A stretch of 64,000 nt of DNA, taken from assembly GCF_932526225.1 (NCBI RefSeq), contig NC_064035.1:18527969-18591968 (forward strand). The letters are read 5' to 3'. The translations under genes and the position numbers were made by a program. The notes beneath the pieces are model-generated. The model did no database searches and was not told the origin of the DNA. It saw only the letters and a program-made list of their open reading frames with translations. This DNA comes from Nematostella vectensis (lineage: Eukaryota > Cnidaria > Anthozoa > Actiniaria > Edwardsiidae). Below are positions 38,501-51,600 of this stretch, piece by piece (within the stretch, counting starts at the first letter, position 1; the number at the start of each line of letters is the position of its first letter).

Positions 38501-41500
38501 CCTAACAACAATAAATGAATTTTAACAACACCGTTAATTCCTGAATAGCAACAAGTCGATCCCGAAAAGGGCCGAAGAACTGTCGAACATTGCGTTGAAC
38601 ACTGTTGTGTCTTTAATTACAACTGGCATCCTTAGAGTAGAGTTAAACTATATTTTAATTGACAATGGTATACTTTACCTGACAAGTTCTTTCTCACGAA
38701 GTTCCAGCTGCTCCATGCATAAGTTCAACTCATGGTATAAACTGTTTGCACGTTCCAACTTCTCTTCGTAATGCATCCGGATGTCACGTGCATGTCTGAA
38801 AGATGAGAACACAGAATTGCAAATTGTGCACATTTTAATCACCCTTCTTGCAAGAGTATCTTGCAAAGTGACTAAACAGATTTATCACTGCACTTGAGGC
38901 ACGAGTAAGCTTACTTGAGTTCTTCTTTTCTACGCTGGATAAGCTCTTCATCCAGTCGTCGGAGCTCATGAAGATTTTGGAGATTTGCACTTTCATTACG
39001 CATCTTCTCAAATTCTACACTGATCTCCGACCGCCAGCTAATCTATAGAGCAGGCATGAAAGTGATAATAATTTAATTGATCTTCAGACTTATTGATGAG
39101 TGCATGGCTGAGTTCCAATAAGGGGTGTAGGGGGGAGGCAAAGGAATAATTTAACAAAGGCGGGGTGTGTTAATTGTTCTTTCATGAATTCCCTTTTACT
39201 TATACATATTTGGATCTGACCATGTATACACCCCATACCCCACTAGTCCAGGAATGAATATGGTGGACGCTACTAGTCCTATATAAGGCATAGCTAGTTG
39301 TGCATACCCTACCTGCTGGTCATGGAATGTATTTGGATCTGACCATGTGTACAACCCATACCCCACTAGTCCAGGAATGAATATGGTGGACCCTACCAGT
39401 CCTATATAAGGCATAGCTAGTTGTGCATACCCTACCTGCTGGTCATGGAATGTATTTGGTGGTGTCCTGAGGACATCTGTTGCAGCAATTTCAATGTGCA
39501 TCAATACTTGACGGAATGAGGGTCTGTTCTTAGGTTTACTGTTCCTATTTCACAATCAAAGGAAAGCATTTAGCTAGATCAATTTGCTAAGTGAGATAAA
39601 GCTGTGAAATAAACTGAAGGGTGGATCCAGAAAAAGACTCATAACGAGCCGCATGGAACCGGAAGTTAAAAAATACTGCCTCGTCATATTGCTGTCATCG
39701 TACTAGATTTGCGGTTTGATATTGACACCATAGGTGTTGGTAAAACACTTGTATCTTTGAGTCTGGTAAGTATGGTAACGCATTGCCTAGTTGAGGATTT
39801 GACATAAGCGACAAAACTTAATAAAGAAGCGGGCGAGATTTATGTTACATCACCGGAAGAGCGTGATAGCGCAGCTGACACATCACCGAAAATCTAAGCT
39901 CCAAAACAAACAAGAGATATATTTCCAACCAAGGCTAGGGTGATGGGGGTGGCTGCGATTTTGTCGGATTTATCTATATGGAGGAGTTTCTGTTCTTCAA
40001 TGTTTGATGCATCTACAGGAAAGCAAATGTAGCCTAGGATGCTCCACGTGGAGATGGATGCTCAAAAAGCATCGATCTCCACAGGGGCTGGGGAAAAAAT
40101 TCAGTTGCTAGGAGCGTGCAGCTTGTTATGTTGGCCTATAATAAATGGGTGACCCTTTTGGCTCACTGAATTAAAATAATTTCAAAATTTAACTGTATTT
40201 CAAGTTAGCTAGAAAGGCTTACAGTACCAGCAAAGCTTCATCAGGAGTTGGATGCCTTCAGGACAGGTGGATGGTACAGGTAGTTGCAGGTTGTTGCTAC
40301 CAACACCCCAGATAATGGCAGACGAATCCACTCCCTACACAAAATATTAATATAAAATAATATGACTTAATCAATGTTTGCAATGGCAAAGGCAAGGTAG
40401 GGTTAAGATGCCCCTGAAAAAAAATGATCATAGGGGAATCCCCCACTCAAAAATGGGGGTCCAACAAATGTATGGTAACTGGAAAAATGGATAAGTTTTG
40501 AATTTAATTTGAATTGTTAGGGTGCCTTTCAGTCTAGAATTGGCAGCATTTCTTACACACCCTGTCTTAATAATATACAACATTATTCACCATAAGAGTT
40601 TGCTTCCCATGATAATAATTTTGTCTTAGCTGTCAATCTAGGGTGTGTATAATTCAACTGTTGCCATACAGACAACTATAACATACACCTCCTTCTATAG
40701 AAATCAAACATAGGCCTGTTGAACCCTAAACAGAATGGCATACCTTATATGGAAGTTCACCTGTCAGAAGCTCCCACAACAGAACTCCAAAGGACCTGGA
40801 AAATTAAACCAATGTAGATTTTGGAGAAACCATATTTAGAGATATGTCTTTCTTGACATAGACCTGCCCCTGGCAATTTATTCAATTACTACTGTTCTCC
40901 TGCATTTATACCCTTTATTTGATGATTATTATATTATAAGCAAATAGATTCAGAAAAGATTCTACCCATTTTAGCCTAATAATTATTAAAATAAAGGCTA
41001 TTACCAAACATCAACTTTTTCAGAGCATGGCTCATTGCGTATGACTTCCGGTGCCATCCAGGCTACAGTTCCAGCAAATGTCATTTTAGCGCTTTTCTCA
41101 TTAAACTCCTTGCAGGTACCAAAGTCTGATATCTTCAGAATGTCATTTGATGAGACAAGAATACTGAAAAAATAAAACTCAATTAATATACATCATCTTT
41201 TATTGCAAGGGCAAATGCCAACAAGAAGATACAATTCTAGACAGTGTCTTCTTATAAAAATACTTTGATTTAGATCATCTGTATCTTTATTTTGCTAAAA
41301 CCATTTTGGTGTTTTTGGTGGCTAAATTAATCACTTTGTTCTAGGAATAGAAAAATAATGGAAGTATCTGAGTATTTGATAGGCTGTTGGTTTTAGCATA
41401 TTATATGTTAACAATGGTACCGCTATCCCATTTGGGGTCTAAACAAGAATGCTTCAAGATGCAATATCCTAAACAAGCGAAACTTTAATGATTTTAACCT

Positions 41501-43120
41501 ACTTAGGCGATTTGAGATCACGGTGAATAATTTTATTGCCATGCAGATAGTGCATCCCATCTGCAATTTGGGTAGTCCAGCCAACAAGCAACTCGGGGGT
41601 TATTTCCCGACCATCCCGGAGAACCTCAAAAAGCTGGCCATAAGGACAATATTCCATGACTACACAATAGACTGGGGCCTGGTTACATACACCCCTGAAA
41701 TGAACAAAACACATCAGATTATTTCTTTCAATAAAAAAATATCTAGGTAATTATAATGTTCATTATAATTTGCATAAAACCTTTTTTATATCTGCCTGAG
41801 CCACACTTAACCCTACAATAGGCATTTCTAAATCACACACATCCCCAACCGTGCCGACGTTGCATAGCTGTCAACTCATCCGCATTAGGGGGGGTGTCAC
41901 AAGATTTTGGACCTCATCACAAGCCTAATTTTTATGAGAATTTTCATACATTCTTTGTATTCACACGCATTGGGTCTCTTGTTTTTTTCCACATTTACTG
42001 TATTTTACCCAATTTCACAAGATTTCTGTCCAAGTTGGGTTGACAGCTATGACCTTGGCAGTCAACAAAGGCAGGGGGTGCTCCCCCTAACATTTCAGCA
42101 GAGATGCAGGGCCGTAGCAGGGGTGGGGTACTGGGGTCACGTGCCCCCCCCCCCCACCCAAAATTTTCAAAAATTATAAGGAAATGACCAGTAGGGGCAT
42201 GGCTGACCCCCTTTGTTTTTTTTAATGTTTCTGTATTTCAATATTTCGAGGCCTGCTACAGCCCTGAGATGAGAGATTAGAGAGCCCCATAGCCCCTTGA
42301 GAAAGATGCTCATAAAGCTATTACGAGAAGGGAATAATTTAATTAATGGGATATTAAAATTCATCAACATAAATATTCCATCAGCCCGCGTTTGTAGAAG
42401 AGTCCAATAATCCAATAATTATGATCTTGTCAAGATGATGATTGCTGCTATCATAATCGCGGAAAATACCATTATGACATTGACTTTCCCCTGGAACGTG
42501 ACGACTTCAAAGTTTCGAGTGTTTCACATGTTTACAGATGGGATAATAGATTTGCATACTCACTCATCGATGCGATCGTATATTTTCAGCCCAAAAAAAA
42601 GCTCTGATCGTAACATCAAAATCTTAACTCACTTGAATCGTATGATGTTTGGGTGATTTAAATTTCTCAAGTGTTTGATGTCCGTGTCTTTCTCGTGTCG
42701 CACTTTCTTCACCGCTACTTGCTCGTCAGAATAAACTCCCAAAAACACAGCCCCCTGTGCACCAGAACCGAGCCACTGGAGTTCGTGAATTTCCTCGAAC
42801 GGTATAACCCATAAATCACTTTTTTCACTCTTATTGGATTTACCGAGAAGGCTCCACACCGGCCTCAGACAGCCGAGTAAGCCTTGTACCAGGCTACCCA
42901 GGGTCAAATAGCGTGTGCCAGGATCTTCCGGCGTCGACGCTTCTTCGTCTCGTGAATGCTTACCAGCGTCATCTAAAGTTGTGGTCGACAACGTATTACC
43001 ACAGACTTCAACTTCTTGCAAATAAATTTCCTCATTGTCACCATTTTTGGGTCTTAAAGACCTGTGTTCCCGGACATCATGGCATTTGTCGTTTTCTCGC
43101 TGGGCATGTGAATTACTCAT
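35538..43120 (-). CDS. MAP3K12/13-like: DLK/LZK-type mixed-lineage MAP3 kinase (MAP3K12/13), eleven exons
   Basis: Cytoplasmic Ser/Thr kinase at the top of JNK/p38 stress cascades. In animals DLK/wallenda responds to axon damage through MKK4/7. My exon model (minus) is 43120-42633, 41694-41503, 41163-41005, 40795-40744, 40334-40228, 39544-39436, 39042-38915, 38795-38679, 38451-38326, 37253-36638 and 35609-35538. All phases join and the product is 721 aa. The family signature [14 protein letters not shown] precedes the kinase domain. The domain has GSGAQG at about 118, VAVKK with Lys138, HRDLKSPN with Asp222, DFG at 240-242, and APE. A heptad Leu region (about 385-451, [19 protein letters not shown]) matches the leucine zipper of this family. 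The Ser-rich tail is poorly conserved, so extra small exons between 36638 and 35609 cannot be excluded. Vertebrate MAP3K12 and MAP3K13 are paralogues, and this looks like the single ancestral type. Confidence 0.93.
37229..37650 (-). repeat. 211-bp tandem duplication spanning a kinase exon acceptor
   Basis: Copy 1 (37229-37439) contains the first 25 bases of exon 10 plus its acceptor (minus strand ttttctgtatttccatag) and about 185 bases of intron. Copy 2 (37440-37650) repeats all of it, so a second equivalent acceptor lies 211 bases upstream in transcript order. Use of the upstream acceptor would shift the frame because 211 is not a multiple of three. Confidence 0.9.
39210..39455 (-). repeat. 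123-bp tandem duplication spanning a kinase exon donor
   Basis: Units 39333-39455 and 39210-39332 are nearly identical. Each has the last 20 bases of exon 6 (encoding NTFHDQQ), the donor gtaggg and about 103 intron bases. The second donor is at 39313/39312. As 123 is 41 codons and the frame is open, the second donor would give an in-frame 41-residue insertion (beginning [16 protein letters not shown]) just after the kinase domain. The frame stays open to 39196. Confidence 0.92.
42107..42266 (+). mobile_element. Non-autonomous DNA transposon, family 1, copy D
   Basis: Inverted ends cagggccgtagcagg and cctgctacagccctg, with a perfect 5-bp target duplication agatg on both sides. It lies inside kinase intron 1. 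The interior matches the other family 1 copies (gaccagtaggggcatggctg). Confidence 0.85.
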
Positions 43121-44887
43121 AGCGATATTTGGCCATCGCCTTCATTTTCCCATTTCATCCTCGTTCGTCCCTTTCCATTTCTTTGAAAACCGCTTTCCAG
43201 CATTTCCCCATTCCTATTACGCTACATTGTGTGGGCCAAAAGACTGTCACGTAAGCATTTCAAACCATGCGAAGAGCTGATCAAAAGATCGCCCAAGCGC
43301 TCACTTGAAACCGTAGATAGGTTTTGCTTTTATTTTGTAAAATGGCTTCCATGTCTTGTGATGAACCAGCGCGTTTGACAATGTCAACATAGTATCAACC
43401 AATCACAGCGCGCCCAACAGGTGCTAAGGACAATAAGAAGCCAGCTGAGTGTTTGAACAAGAAAGGGCCAATTTCGCTCAATTATTCGTTTGTCTCTTAT
43501 GATAAACTGCCACCCTAAATTTCTGGTACCTGAAATGATCTCTTGATCTTTGCGCGCTTTCCGAATAGAACGAAAACGCTTGCATACTAGTGGGTGGCCC
43601 AGTAAACAATCATATTCAAAATGAAACAAGATCTATCATAGTTCTAATATAGACAACAATGTCAAAATTGTATTTTGATGATCGGCTACAATGGGGTTTC
43701 GTTTGAAGAGTCTGGCTAGTCAGGGCCAAGTTCAAGGGTGTCTATTTCAAATTGTCAATCGAGAGTAGCCTGCAATGTATGCATATTTCCCATTTCTCGT
43801 GAGCAGTGAGAGCAGGTAGCGCCAAACATTTCTTCGTTCTACCTGTCTCTGGGAGTTTCATTGGACGCCGATGTCACGCACCTCTGAGCGTGATGCTAAG
43901 TGAAAAAATGCATGAAATGGAACGGGAAGATTCAACACGCGTGACTAACAATGCAGTCTATATACCGTTCTTATCGATGATTATTTAAAACGCGAAACGG
44001 TTTCTTGTCATCTTTATATCGACATTTTCCCTTATTTTTTTTTTGTAACATTGTAAAGATAGTAAATTTCTGTTCTGAGGAACACCAAACATAATATTTT
44101 CCGTGTGAAATTATCAGGTCATCCTGTATACCTTTCTGGTGGCAAACGAAGAAAGGGAGAAGAGTGAATGAAATGGGACTAGTGATGAGAGAAAAAGAGC
44201 CAAATGATTTTCTTCCCCGTATATATTTACTTTTAAACAAAAGCATACATGCTTTTAGGTTGACCATTAAAAAGTAAACCCCCAAAAATGACAATAGTTG
44301 ATAATATAAACGCAATGGTCTACCTAATTGGAAAATGAAAAAAAAAATACTACTTCAGTCCGATGCGATTTTGGTCAGCAAACTTTTGAAAACTGTTCCA
44401 GATTTCTGACAAGTAATGTGAAATATTTATTTGGTAATCAGATAAAAGCGTAGCCTGATTTTCAGCCGGGGCTGAAAATTAGGCTAATAATAGCGACTAC
44501 GATAATGTTTTACGGTCATTTCGCTCCAGGCACTTCGCTCAGGGGGGCGGTAAGGGTTTTTTTTCGTGTACGTAACGGCCTTTTTTGTTTATCTTGAATC
44601 GTGAAAAGGACAAATTAAAAACCGTGATCCGTGATTGCTTCCTTCGCCGAAATTTGATAAGCGTGAATCGTGATCTATGCTCTTTAAAAATCGAGAATCG
44701 TGAAAACCTGTTCGCTTTTCTTTGTATGTATAGGAATAATATATTTAGCCTCCTACGCGCCGCTCTTTGGGACTAGGAATATAACAATATAGTTGATGTT
44801 CGCGGGTGTAAATATGTTTTGGGCCCGACTCGAGCTCATTATAAAATGAGCGCTGAGAAATGCCCTCCAAAACGTTCATTAGAGCCC
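43121..44887. other. Kinase 5' flank / shared intergenic region
   Basis: Start of the head-to-head gap between the kinase and ICE1 genes. I see no conserved coding sequence. Promoter elements cannot be assigned with confidence. Confidence 0.4.
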
Positions 44888-45282
44888 GTATAGATAGATA
44901 GAAACTTTATTAAAGTGTCATAAACAACCTCTAGCCGGGGATAAAACCCCTACTAATTGGGGGACACTTGAGTGTATTGTTAGTAAGCATTGTAAGCACT
45001 GTCACTGGGGGTGGTCACTGCCAGAGGGTTTATTGCGTCCCCAGTGGTTCTTTTACGTCCCTTCGGTTCAGGTTAATGTAGTGCAGCTTGAAGAGACGGG
45101 ACCTCCGGTTTAGTGTCCTTATCCGAGAAGACTGGAAACACGGGAGAATAACTTCAACTCACTTGTGACACAAATTCGAACCAAGGCAGGAACCCGGAAA
45201 AATCCCCAGTTTGAGCCAGGATTCGAACCTTGGCCACAGCGGTGAGAGGCCGACGCGCTAACATACTCGGCCACCCGTGCTA
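44888..45282 (-). mobile_element. tRNA-derived SINE
   Basis: Read on the minus strand, it starts gtagcacgggtggccgagta. It has an A-box-like tggccgagtatgttagcg (near 45257-45274) and a perfect B box ggttcgaatcc (45219-45229). After a tRNA-unrelated body it ends in a tctatctatcta tail at 44888-44901. The head resembles a Leu/Ser-type tRNA. The non-tRNA body and simple-repeat tail make it a SINE and not a tRNA gene. It lies between the kinase and ICE1 promoters. Confidence 0.85.
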
Positions 45283-45589
45283 CCTAAATACCTAATGCGC
45301 CACAATGCTCGCCAAAGTTATAATAATATATTGTGTGTAAGGAATAAACTTTGTTGTTGTTGTTATTGAGGCCTAACGCCCATCACTAAGGTAATCCCGC
45401 GCCAGGAATGAGAATTTAGAATAAATTTATTGAAACTAAAATACAACGATCATCTCCCTTTCTCCATACGCTTTTATATTGGTTCTCTCTCCCCGTCTTT
45501 CAACCTTCAACCCTGCCCCCCCTCGGAGCGGCGCACTATTCCCAATCTTTTGCGGATAAGTTTGAACTTGTCGCCAGTTCCCTTGTACC

Positions 45590-45694
45590 AACAAACATGG
45601 CCGCCGACACACACGATGTCCAAACGTCAAACAGCATGGAAAGTCTGTTTTTCAAGTATCACAATACTTTAGGTTGTAATTAGGTCTTCTAGTC
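45590..45694 (+). promoter_or_regulatory. ICE1 5' leader with YY1-like motif and upstream ORF
   Basis: aaacatggccgccg at 45593-45606 matches the YY1-type motif often placed at animal transcription starts. It also opens a well-contexted 28-codon upstream frame (45597-45683, MAADTHDVQTSNSMESL...) that stops 11 bases before the ICE1 start ATG at 45695. It may be a translated upstream ORF or part of the promoter only. Confidence 0.4.
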
Positions 45695-48600
45695 ATGGGG
45701 GAGAAGACAAAGGAGACTGATTTGTGTTCATCTCGTACAAGCATCGCTCAGGTAATGGCAAGTTGTTATTGAATTTGCCTAGTATTTTTGCAAGTTGAGT
45801 AAGTTTTATAAGTTTTAAGATTTGGATGCTTGTTGTAGTTGTTGTGAAAGCGTACATGCCATAATCAATCTTATTAATGTACATGTACATGCCACAATCA
45901 ATCTTATTAATTAATGTTGTTCAGCATGGATCATAAAAATACTTTGTATGATATTTGACACAGTCGAGGGGCCTTTATTTAATTTTAAAGGTTTAAAAAA
46001 ACGTTTCGAAGTTTAAAGCCCCATTGGCAACCAAGCCTAGCAACCTAGCCTAGTATTAACTAAAATCGAACTCGATAAAAAATTTTCAAACTTTTTCGTA
46101 GACCTCTTCAGTCTACGTTAGAGTCTCGAAAGAATAAATGTTATGCCTCACTTGGAAGTCTACGTTAGAGTCTCGAAAGAATAAATGTTATGCCTCACTT
46201 TGGAAGTCTACGTTAGAGTCTCGAAAGAATAAATGTTATGCCTCACTTCGGAAGGCTACGTTAGAGTCTCGTAAAAATAAATGTTATGCCTCACTTTGGA
46301 AGTCTACGTTAGAGTCTTGAAAGAATAAATGTTATGCCTCACTTCGGAAGGCTATTGCTGCCATAAGAAAGCACAAGCAGACGATCAATTGCATTTCGAA
46401 ATTACACAATGCCTCAAAATCGTTTATGGAATCATCTTGAAAAAAAAAAAGGACAAAAAAAACCTCCAGAGGGGACAGGAGTTTGTTTGCGTTTGATCTA
46501 AGAGTGGTCAGGTGGGGTAGAGAATTGGTATTCAGAGCAGCATACGAGTATGTGCGTGCCAACACTTCACACTTGTTTTTTTTTTCTAGCAGCAGGGGCG
46601 TGGTCAGGGAGGGGGCCCGGGCCCACTTCTTATCAGCCAAAAATAAAGTAAATGTATGAGACATTATCTTAAATACAGAAGAAAATTCCTTGAAAGTCCA
46701 TTTTGGGCCCCCTCCTGTTAAAAATCCTGCCTATGCGCTGAACAGGCAATATACCATTTTAGGCCACTGTTATTTGTCTGAATTTTGTCTTACAAATGTC
46801 AAACAATTTTCATAAAAAGAGCTTCTAGAGGCAATTTTTTACTCTTTACGGGCAGGGCTGTACTAATAGATTTCTTTTCCTCTTATGTACAGTCTGTAGC
46901 CTATACACTGTAATAATCACTCATGTTTTCCTTTTGGATTGCTTTTCTATCAAAATACTAAAAATACTTGCAATTCATGTACTGTATTATATTATTTCAG
47001 GATATGGAAGCAGCCAAGAAGGAACAATTTCTTACCTTGAAGATGATCAAGGAAAAGATCATGTCAACTGAGTAAGTCAAAATATCACCCTTTCAAATAA
47101 ATATCTCAAAGTTTGAAGTAGTTATTTCTTCTTTGCTTCTTATATTCATCATTTCTACTTGGCATCTATCTAAGCTATGCTGCTAGAATTCCCTTCTACA
47201 ATGGTGCTGTACAGTATTTCAGTATTTACATATTATATTGATAATAGCAATAAAAATATTCATTTTAATCCACAGCAAGCTCATTAAGAAGTACCAACAG
47301 AAATGTGATGATATCCTTTTACAACTGCCATTTGTAACATGAAATCATTCCGTGTCAGTGAATTCTGTAGAAAATCAATTAAAATCATCCCAATAACATT
47401 ATCTCTTAGCATATATTTAAATCCATAGATGGAAGAGAAGCATTCTAGAGCAAAAAGAAAAATAAGACTTTAGCTTTCATCCCTCTGATATGGATAGGAA
47501 AACATTCCATTTCCAGACTAGACATTTGATATATTATGTTGCATGTTAGCAGCTAGTTGAAAGTTCCTTGGTTGATTGGCAGATGGCCAAATTCCCTATA
47601 AGAATAAGCACCAGACATCATTTTGAAATAATCATATTATTTTATCACCTTGATTTCCTTGACCACTACATACATTTTGATAACAAAGTTAAGGAAAATA
47701 TGGAACTAAGGGAAAAGCTTGAATCAAGACAAAGGTACAGTATGAGCCATTATAAATAGATGTTTCATGTGTCTTTTTCTCATAGTATGAAGTATTCGTG
47801 GTAAGAATCACAATGTGTTGATTGATACTGGTTCCCCAGGCTCATCTACATTCTATTTAAACAGAAATGAGCAAGAACTCAGAGAGCAATTGCACCAATC
47901 ACGACAGAGTACAGAACCACTAAATAAGGTAATAGCAATAGTCCAGGCTCCAAATGTCTCAAGGGGACATGGAGATATAAGGTAAATAGCAATAGTCCAG
48001 TCTCCCAATGCCCCAAGGGGACATGGACATATAAGGTAAATAGCAATAGTCCAGTCTCCCAATGCCTCAAGGGGACATGGAGATATATGGTAAATAGCAA
48101 TAGTCCAGTCTCCCAATGCCCCAAGGGGACATGGACATATAAGGTAAATAGCAATAGTCCAGTCTCCCAATGCCCCAAGGGGACATGGAGATATAAGGTA
48201 AATAGCAATAGTCCAGTCTCCCAATGCCCCAAGGGGACATGGAGATATAAGGTAAATAGCAATAGTCCAGTCTCCCAATGCCCCAAGGGGACATGGAGAT
48301 ATAAGGTAAATAGCAATAGTCCAGTCTCCCAATGCCCCAAGGGGACATGGAGATATAAGGTAAATAGCAATAGTCCAGTCTCCCAATGCCTCAAGGGGAC
48401 ATGGAGATATAAGGTAAATAGCAATAGTCCAGGCTCCGAATGCCCCAAGGGGACTGGGGTATAAGGTAAGGCATAGCAGTTTTCCAGGGTCTAAATGCCT
48501 CAAGGGGACTGGGGTATGAGGTCATGCTGACTTTATACAGTATTGCAGCCTTTGGCTGATTTGCTCTGAATTTACCCAAACAATAGGGTATATATTTATG

Positions 48601-51600
48601 GTGATGTGGTATATATCTTATGGTATAATGAGATGGGGTATATATTTATGGTAGATATGGCATATATCTTATGGTTTAATTAGATGGGGTATATATTTAT
48701 GGTAGATATGGCATCCTGTAGATCCCAATTAAATTGTTCAACAAAACTGACCTCAACAGAATGTAAAAAGGCTTGTCCAAGAAAAGTTTACTGCTGAGGC
48801 CAGGATAGAGCAACTCAAACAAGATATCACATCCAAAGAGGTATTAACTGTTTATGGTTCATCACACAATTTATTCCACACAGTTCAGTGTGTAAGTTAC
48901 AGGTCAAATTCCCAAACAGTTCCTTTACAATCCCCCAGTGTTGCCACCCCACCCCCTGGACTGAGAATACAGGGAATGTATGGAAGCTGAAATCTGCAAA
49001 TTTTTCTCCCACCATGATGTATTTTTCTTTTGGGAACCTTGCAGCTTCCATTGAGTTAGTGTCCCACCACAAAGAGACCAACCCGTATTCCACAATTCAT
49101 TTATGAAGTGCAGTGAGAGTAAATAAATCACTAGAGGTTCTGTGGCTGGGCATACCCCACTGTAGTTGTCGTATTATAATGCAGCTTGCTTTTTACCCCA
49201 GGCAGTTATAAGTGACTTGAGACGTGTCGTCAGCGTTAAGGAAGACAAAGAGTGTGCCTTGCTTTTGGAGCAGCAGGTCCAGGCCCGTGACTTACAGAGG
49301 GAAAGAAAAATGTGAGCTGCCCACTCTCTTAACACATAATTGGTATCGTCTCTAAATTCGACTTTCCATTCTAATGATATTACTGTATGATTTTTTTATC
49401 AGGGTTGAGAAGATGAACATTGAACTTAGTAATGCCAGAGAAAGGATACAGAAGGAAAAAGGTGTGTAGTAAGGTCAATGTTTCAACTCAAAACCATCAG
49501 ATTTTTATCATTGTGATGGATGTACTTATTTGTTACATACCTCATGTTCTACAGGTTCTACAAAGACCACTGCTCGAGAGCTTAGAAAAGCAAACAAAAG
49601 GGCCGCTAAATTTGAAATTCAGGTTAATTGTCTTAAGGTATGTACTGTACTGTGCGTTTTGATTTTATAACTACCTGAAAGCTACAAGTAACTCTGGTAT
49701 TTACCACATTGAAATGTTTATTCATTTTTGCTCCCAGGAAGAACTAAAAAGTTTGAATAAGCAGCTGAAGCAAGTATCAAGTGGGAATTCTCTTAAAGGT
49801 CAGTGATTGATCTCTAATTGATAGTAATGTGATCCATGACAATGTAATCCATGACAAAGTTTACTTTAACTGCCTGATTATGGTATTTTGATTTGCAGTA
49901 TCTACGGTTAGAAGGATGACACAAATAAAGAAAAAACCTTCACAAAGGTGAGGTTTCTGAGAAATTACCCCTGTATAGTATAGAAATTCGTTTTTAGGAC
50001 TTCGGCAGAGATTTTGTAAGGCAGTTATACATGCCATTACAGAAAATATCGGTTTTTTTATGGAACGAATAATATCATTGAATTAATTTATCGTTTTTAT
50101 TATATTTGATTTCAGGGATAAAAAGCAAAGCGCAAGTCCTGAAATAGACACTGCCCACCTTCTGGGTGAATCCTCCGACTCCGATTTGTCCGATTACGAA
50201 AACACAGCGATAGATATTCTGGATAAGCTCGGAATACTTCAGTTCCCTGTGCTTTCACCTCTTCCGCCAAGCGGTAATGATAGCGACACATCTGAACAAT
50301 CCAGTGGCCAGAATTCAGGAGCATCATCCATCGGAGACCTGGGAGACTTGCTAGAAGCGCAGCTTGACATCCCAGATAGTACACGCAACATTGACGATTA
50401 TAAAGCCACCATTAAAGACAGTGGCCGTGATGATAACAGGGATTGCTTGACATCAGTCCACATGACAAAAGATGTCAAAGAATACGGAATTTCTTCTATG
50501 TCAACTGGCAAGAGGAATATTATGGTTGATACAACAAAGAGTGAAAAGAAGTACAAAAAAACCAGTTTTCTTAAACCGGAAATACTAGACCTGCCACATG
50601 TATCGAGCAATGACGTCCTTGATGAATTCCCAGAAGATTGCGCTAAAATTCAAGAGGTTGGTTTGTTTACCCCTCAAGAAAAGGTTGTCACTTTAGCTAA
50701 TTCAAATAAAGTCGTTCCGAAATATCCTGAGGAGGAAACAACTACTGAAGTAGAAACACGGACAAAACGAAAAATGCACGAGAAATCAGGGAACACGAGA
50801 CAGAAAGCCATTAAGACTATGGTATCTTCTGATGGAGGTGTTGGTGAAAACGGATTGCCATCAGCAGAGGGTCAGTCTGTAGAATTAGCTTTGATGAGCA
50901 GTGATAATATCAAGCTACAGGACACTCAGCCTACAATCGGTGAGACACCCCTGCCAGTAGATGCCAAGGTGGTACTGCCTGTCAGAAAGAAAACTATCAG
51001 TAGGAAACGGGCTGCCCCGTTCAACGCGTGCGTTATTCCGACAAGGATTACTCGATCAAAGGCAAGACAAGTACCCGTAGAGCAAAAAAAGAGCAATGCA
51101 ACAAAGGAAGATGTGGTTATTGAGGAGTTTGATATTCGTGATAAAATCGGCCTAAATTCGCAAGCCGAGGTGACAGAGAAAAGCAGCACAAACGAGGAAG
51201 CTGTCATGGTTGATAGAACAGGTATTAATTTGAAAGCTGAGGAAACAAAGGAGTGCAGCACATTCAACGAAGAGGTAACTGTTGATAAGATAGGGCCCGA
51301 ACAACAAGTCGGAGTTAAAGAGAAGTGCAGAAAAACTAAGAAACGTGTAACTGCTGATGAAATTGGCGTCAAATCACAAGTCGAGGTAAAAGAGTTATGC
51401 AGGGAAACTAAAGATGTTCTTGTTAATACGGTATGCCCTGATAAGCAAGGCGAGTTGAGAAGTGAGGAAGATGCCATTGTCGATAAGACAACTCAAGCCG
51501 AGGTAACAGAGGAATGCAGTAAATTTAAAGAAGATGCCACTGCTGATAAAATGGTTACCAAATCAAAAGCCCTGTCAGCAGAGGGATGCAGTAAAACTAA

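Noticed and set aside
45217-45282. Functional tRNA gene on the minus strand
   Set aside because: A and B boxes are good, but the acceptor end does not close and the sequence runs into a SINE body and a tcta tail.
47853-48503. Minus-strand 216-codon frame with regular repeats
   Set aside because: By-product of the 54-bp intron minisatellite of ICE1. No start context or homology.
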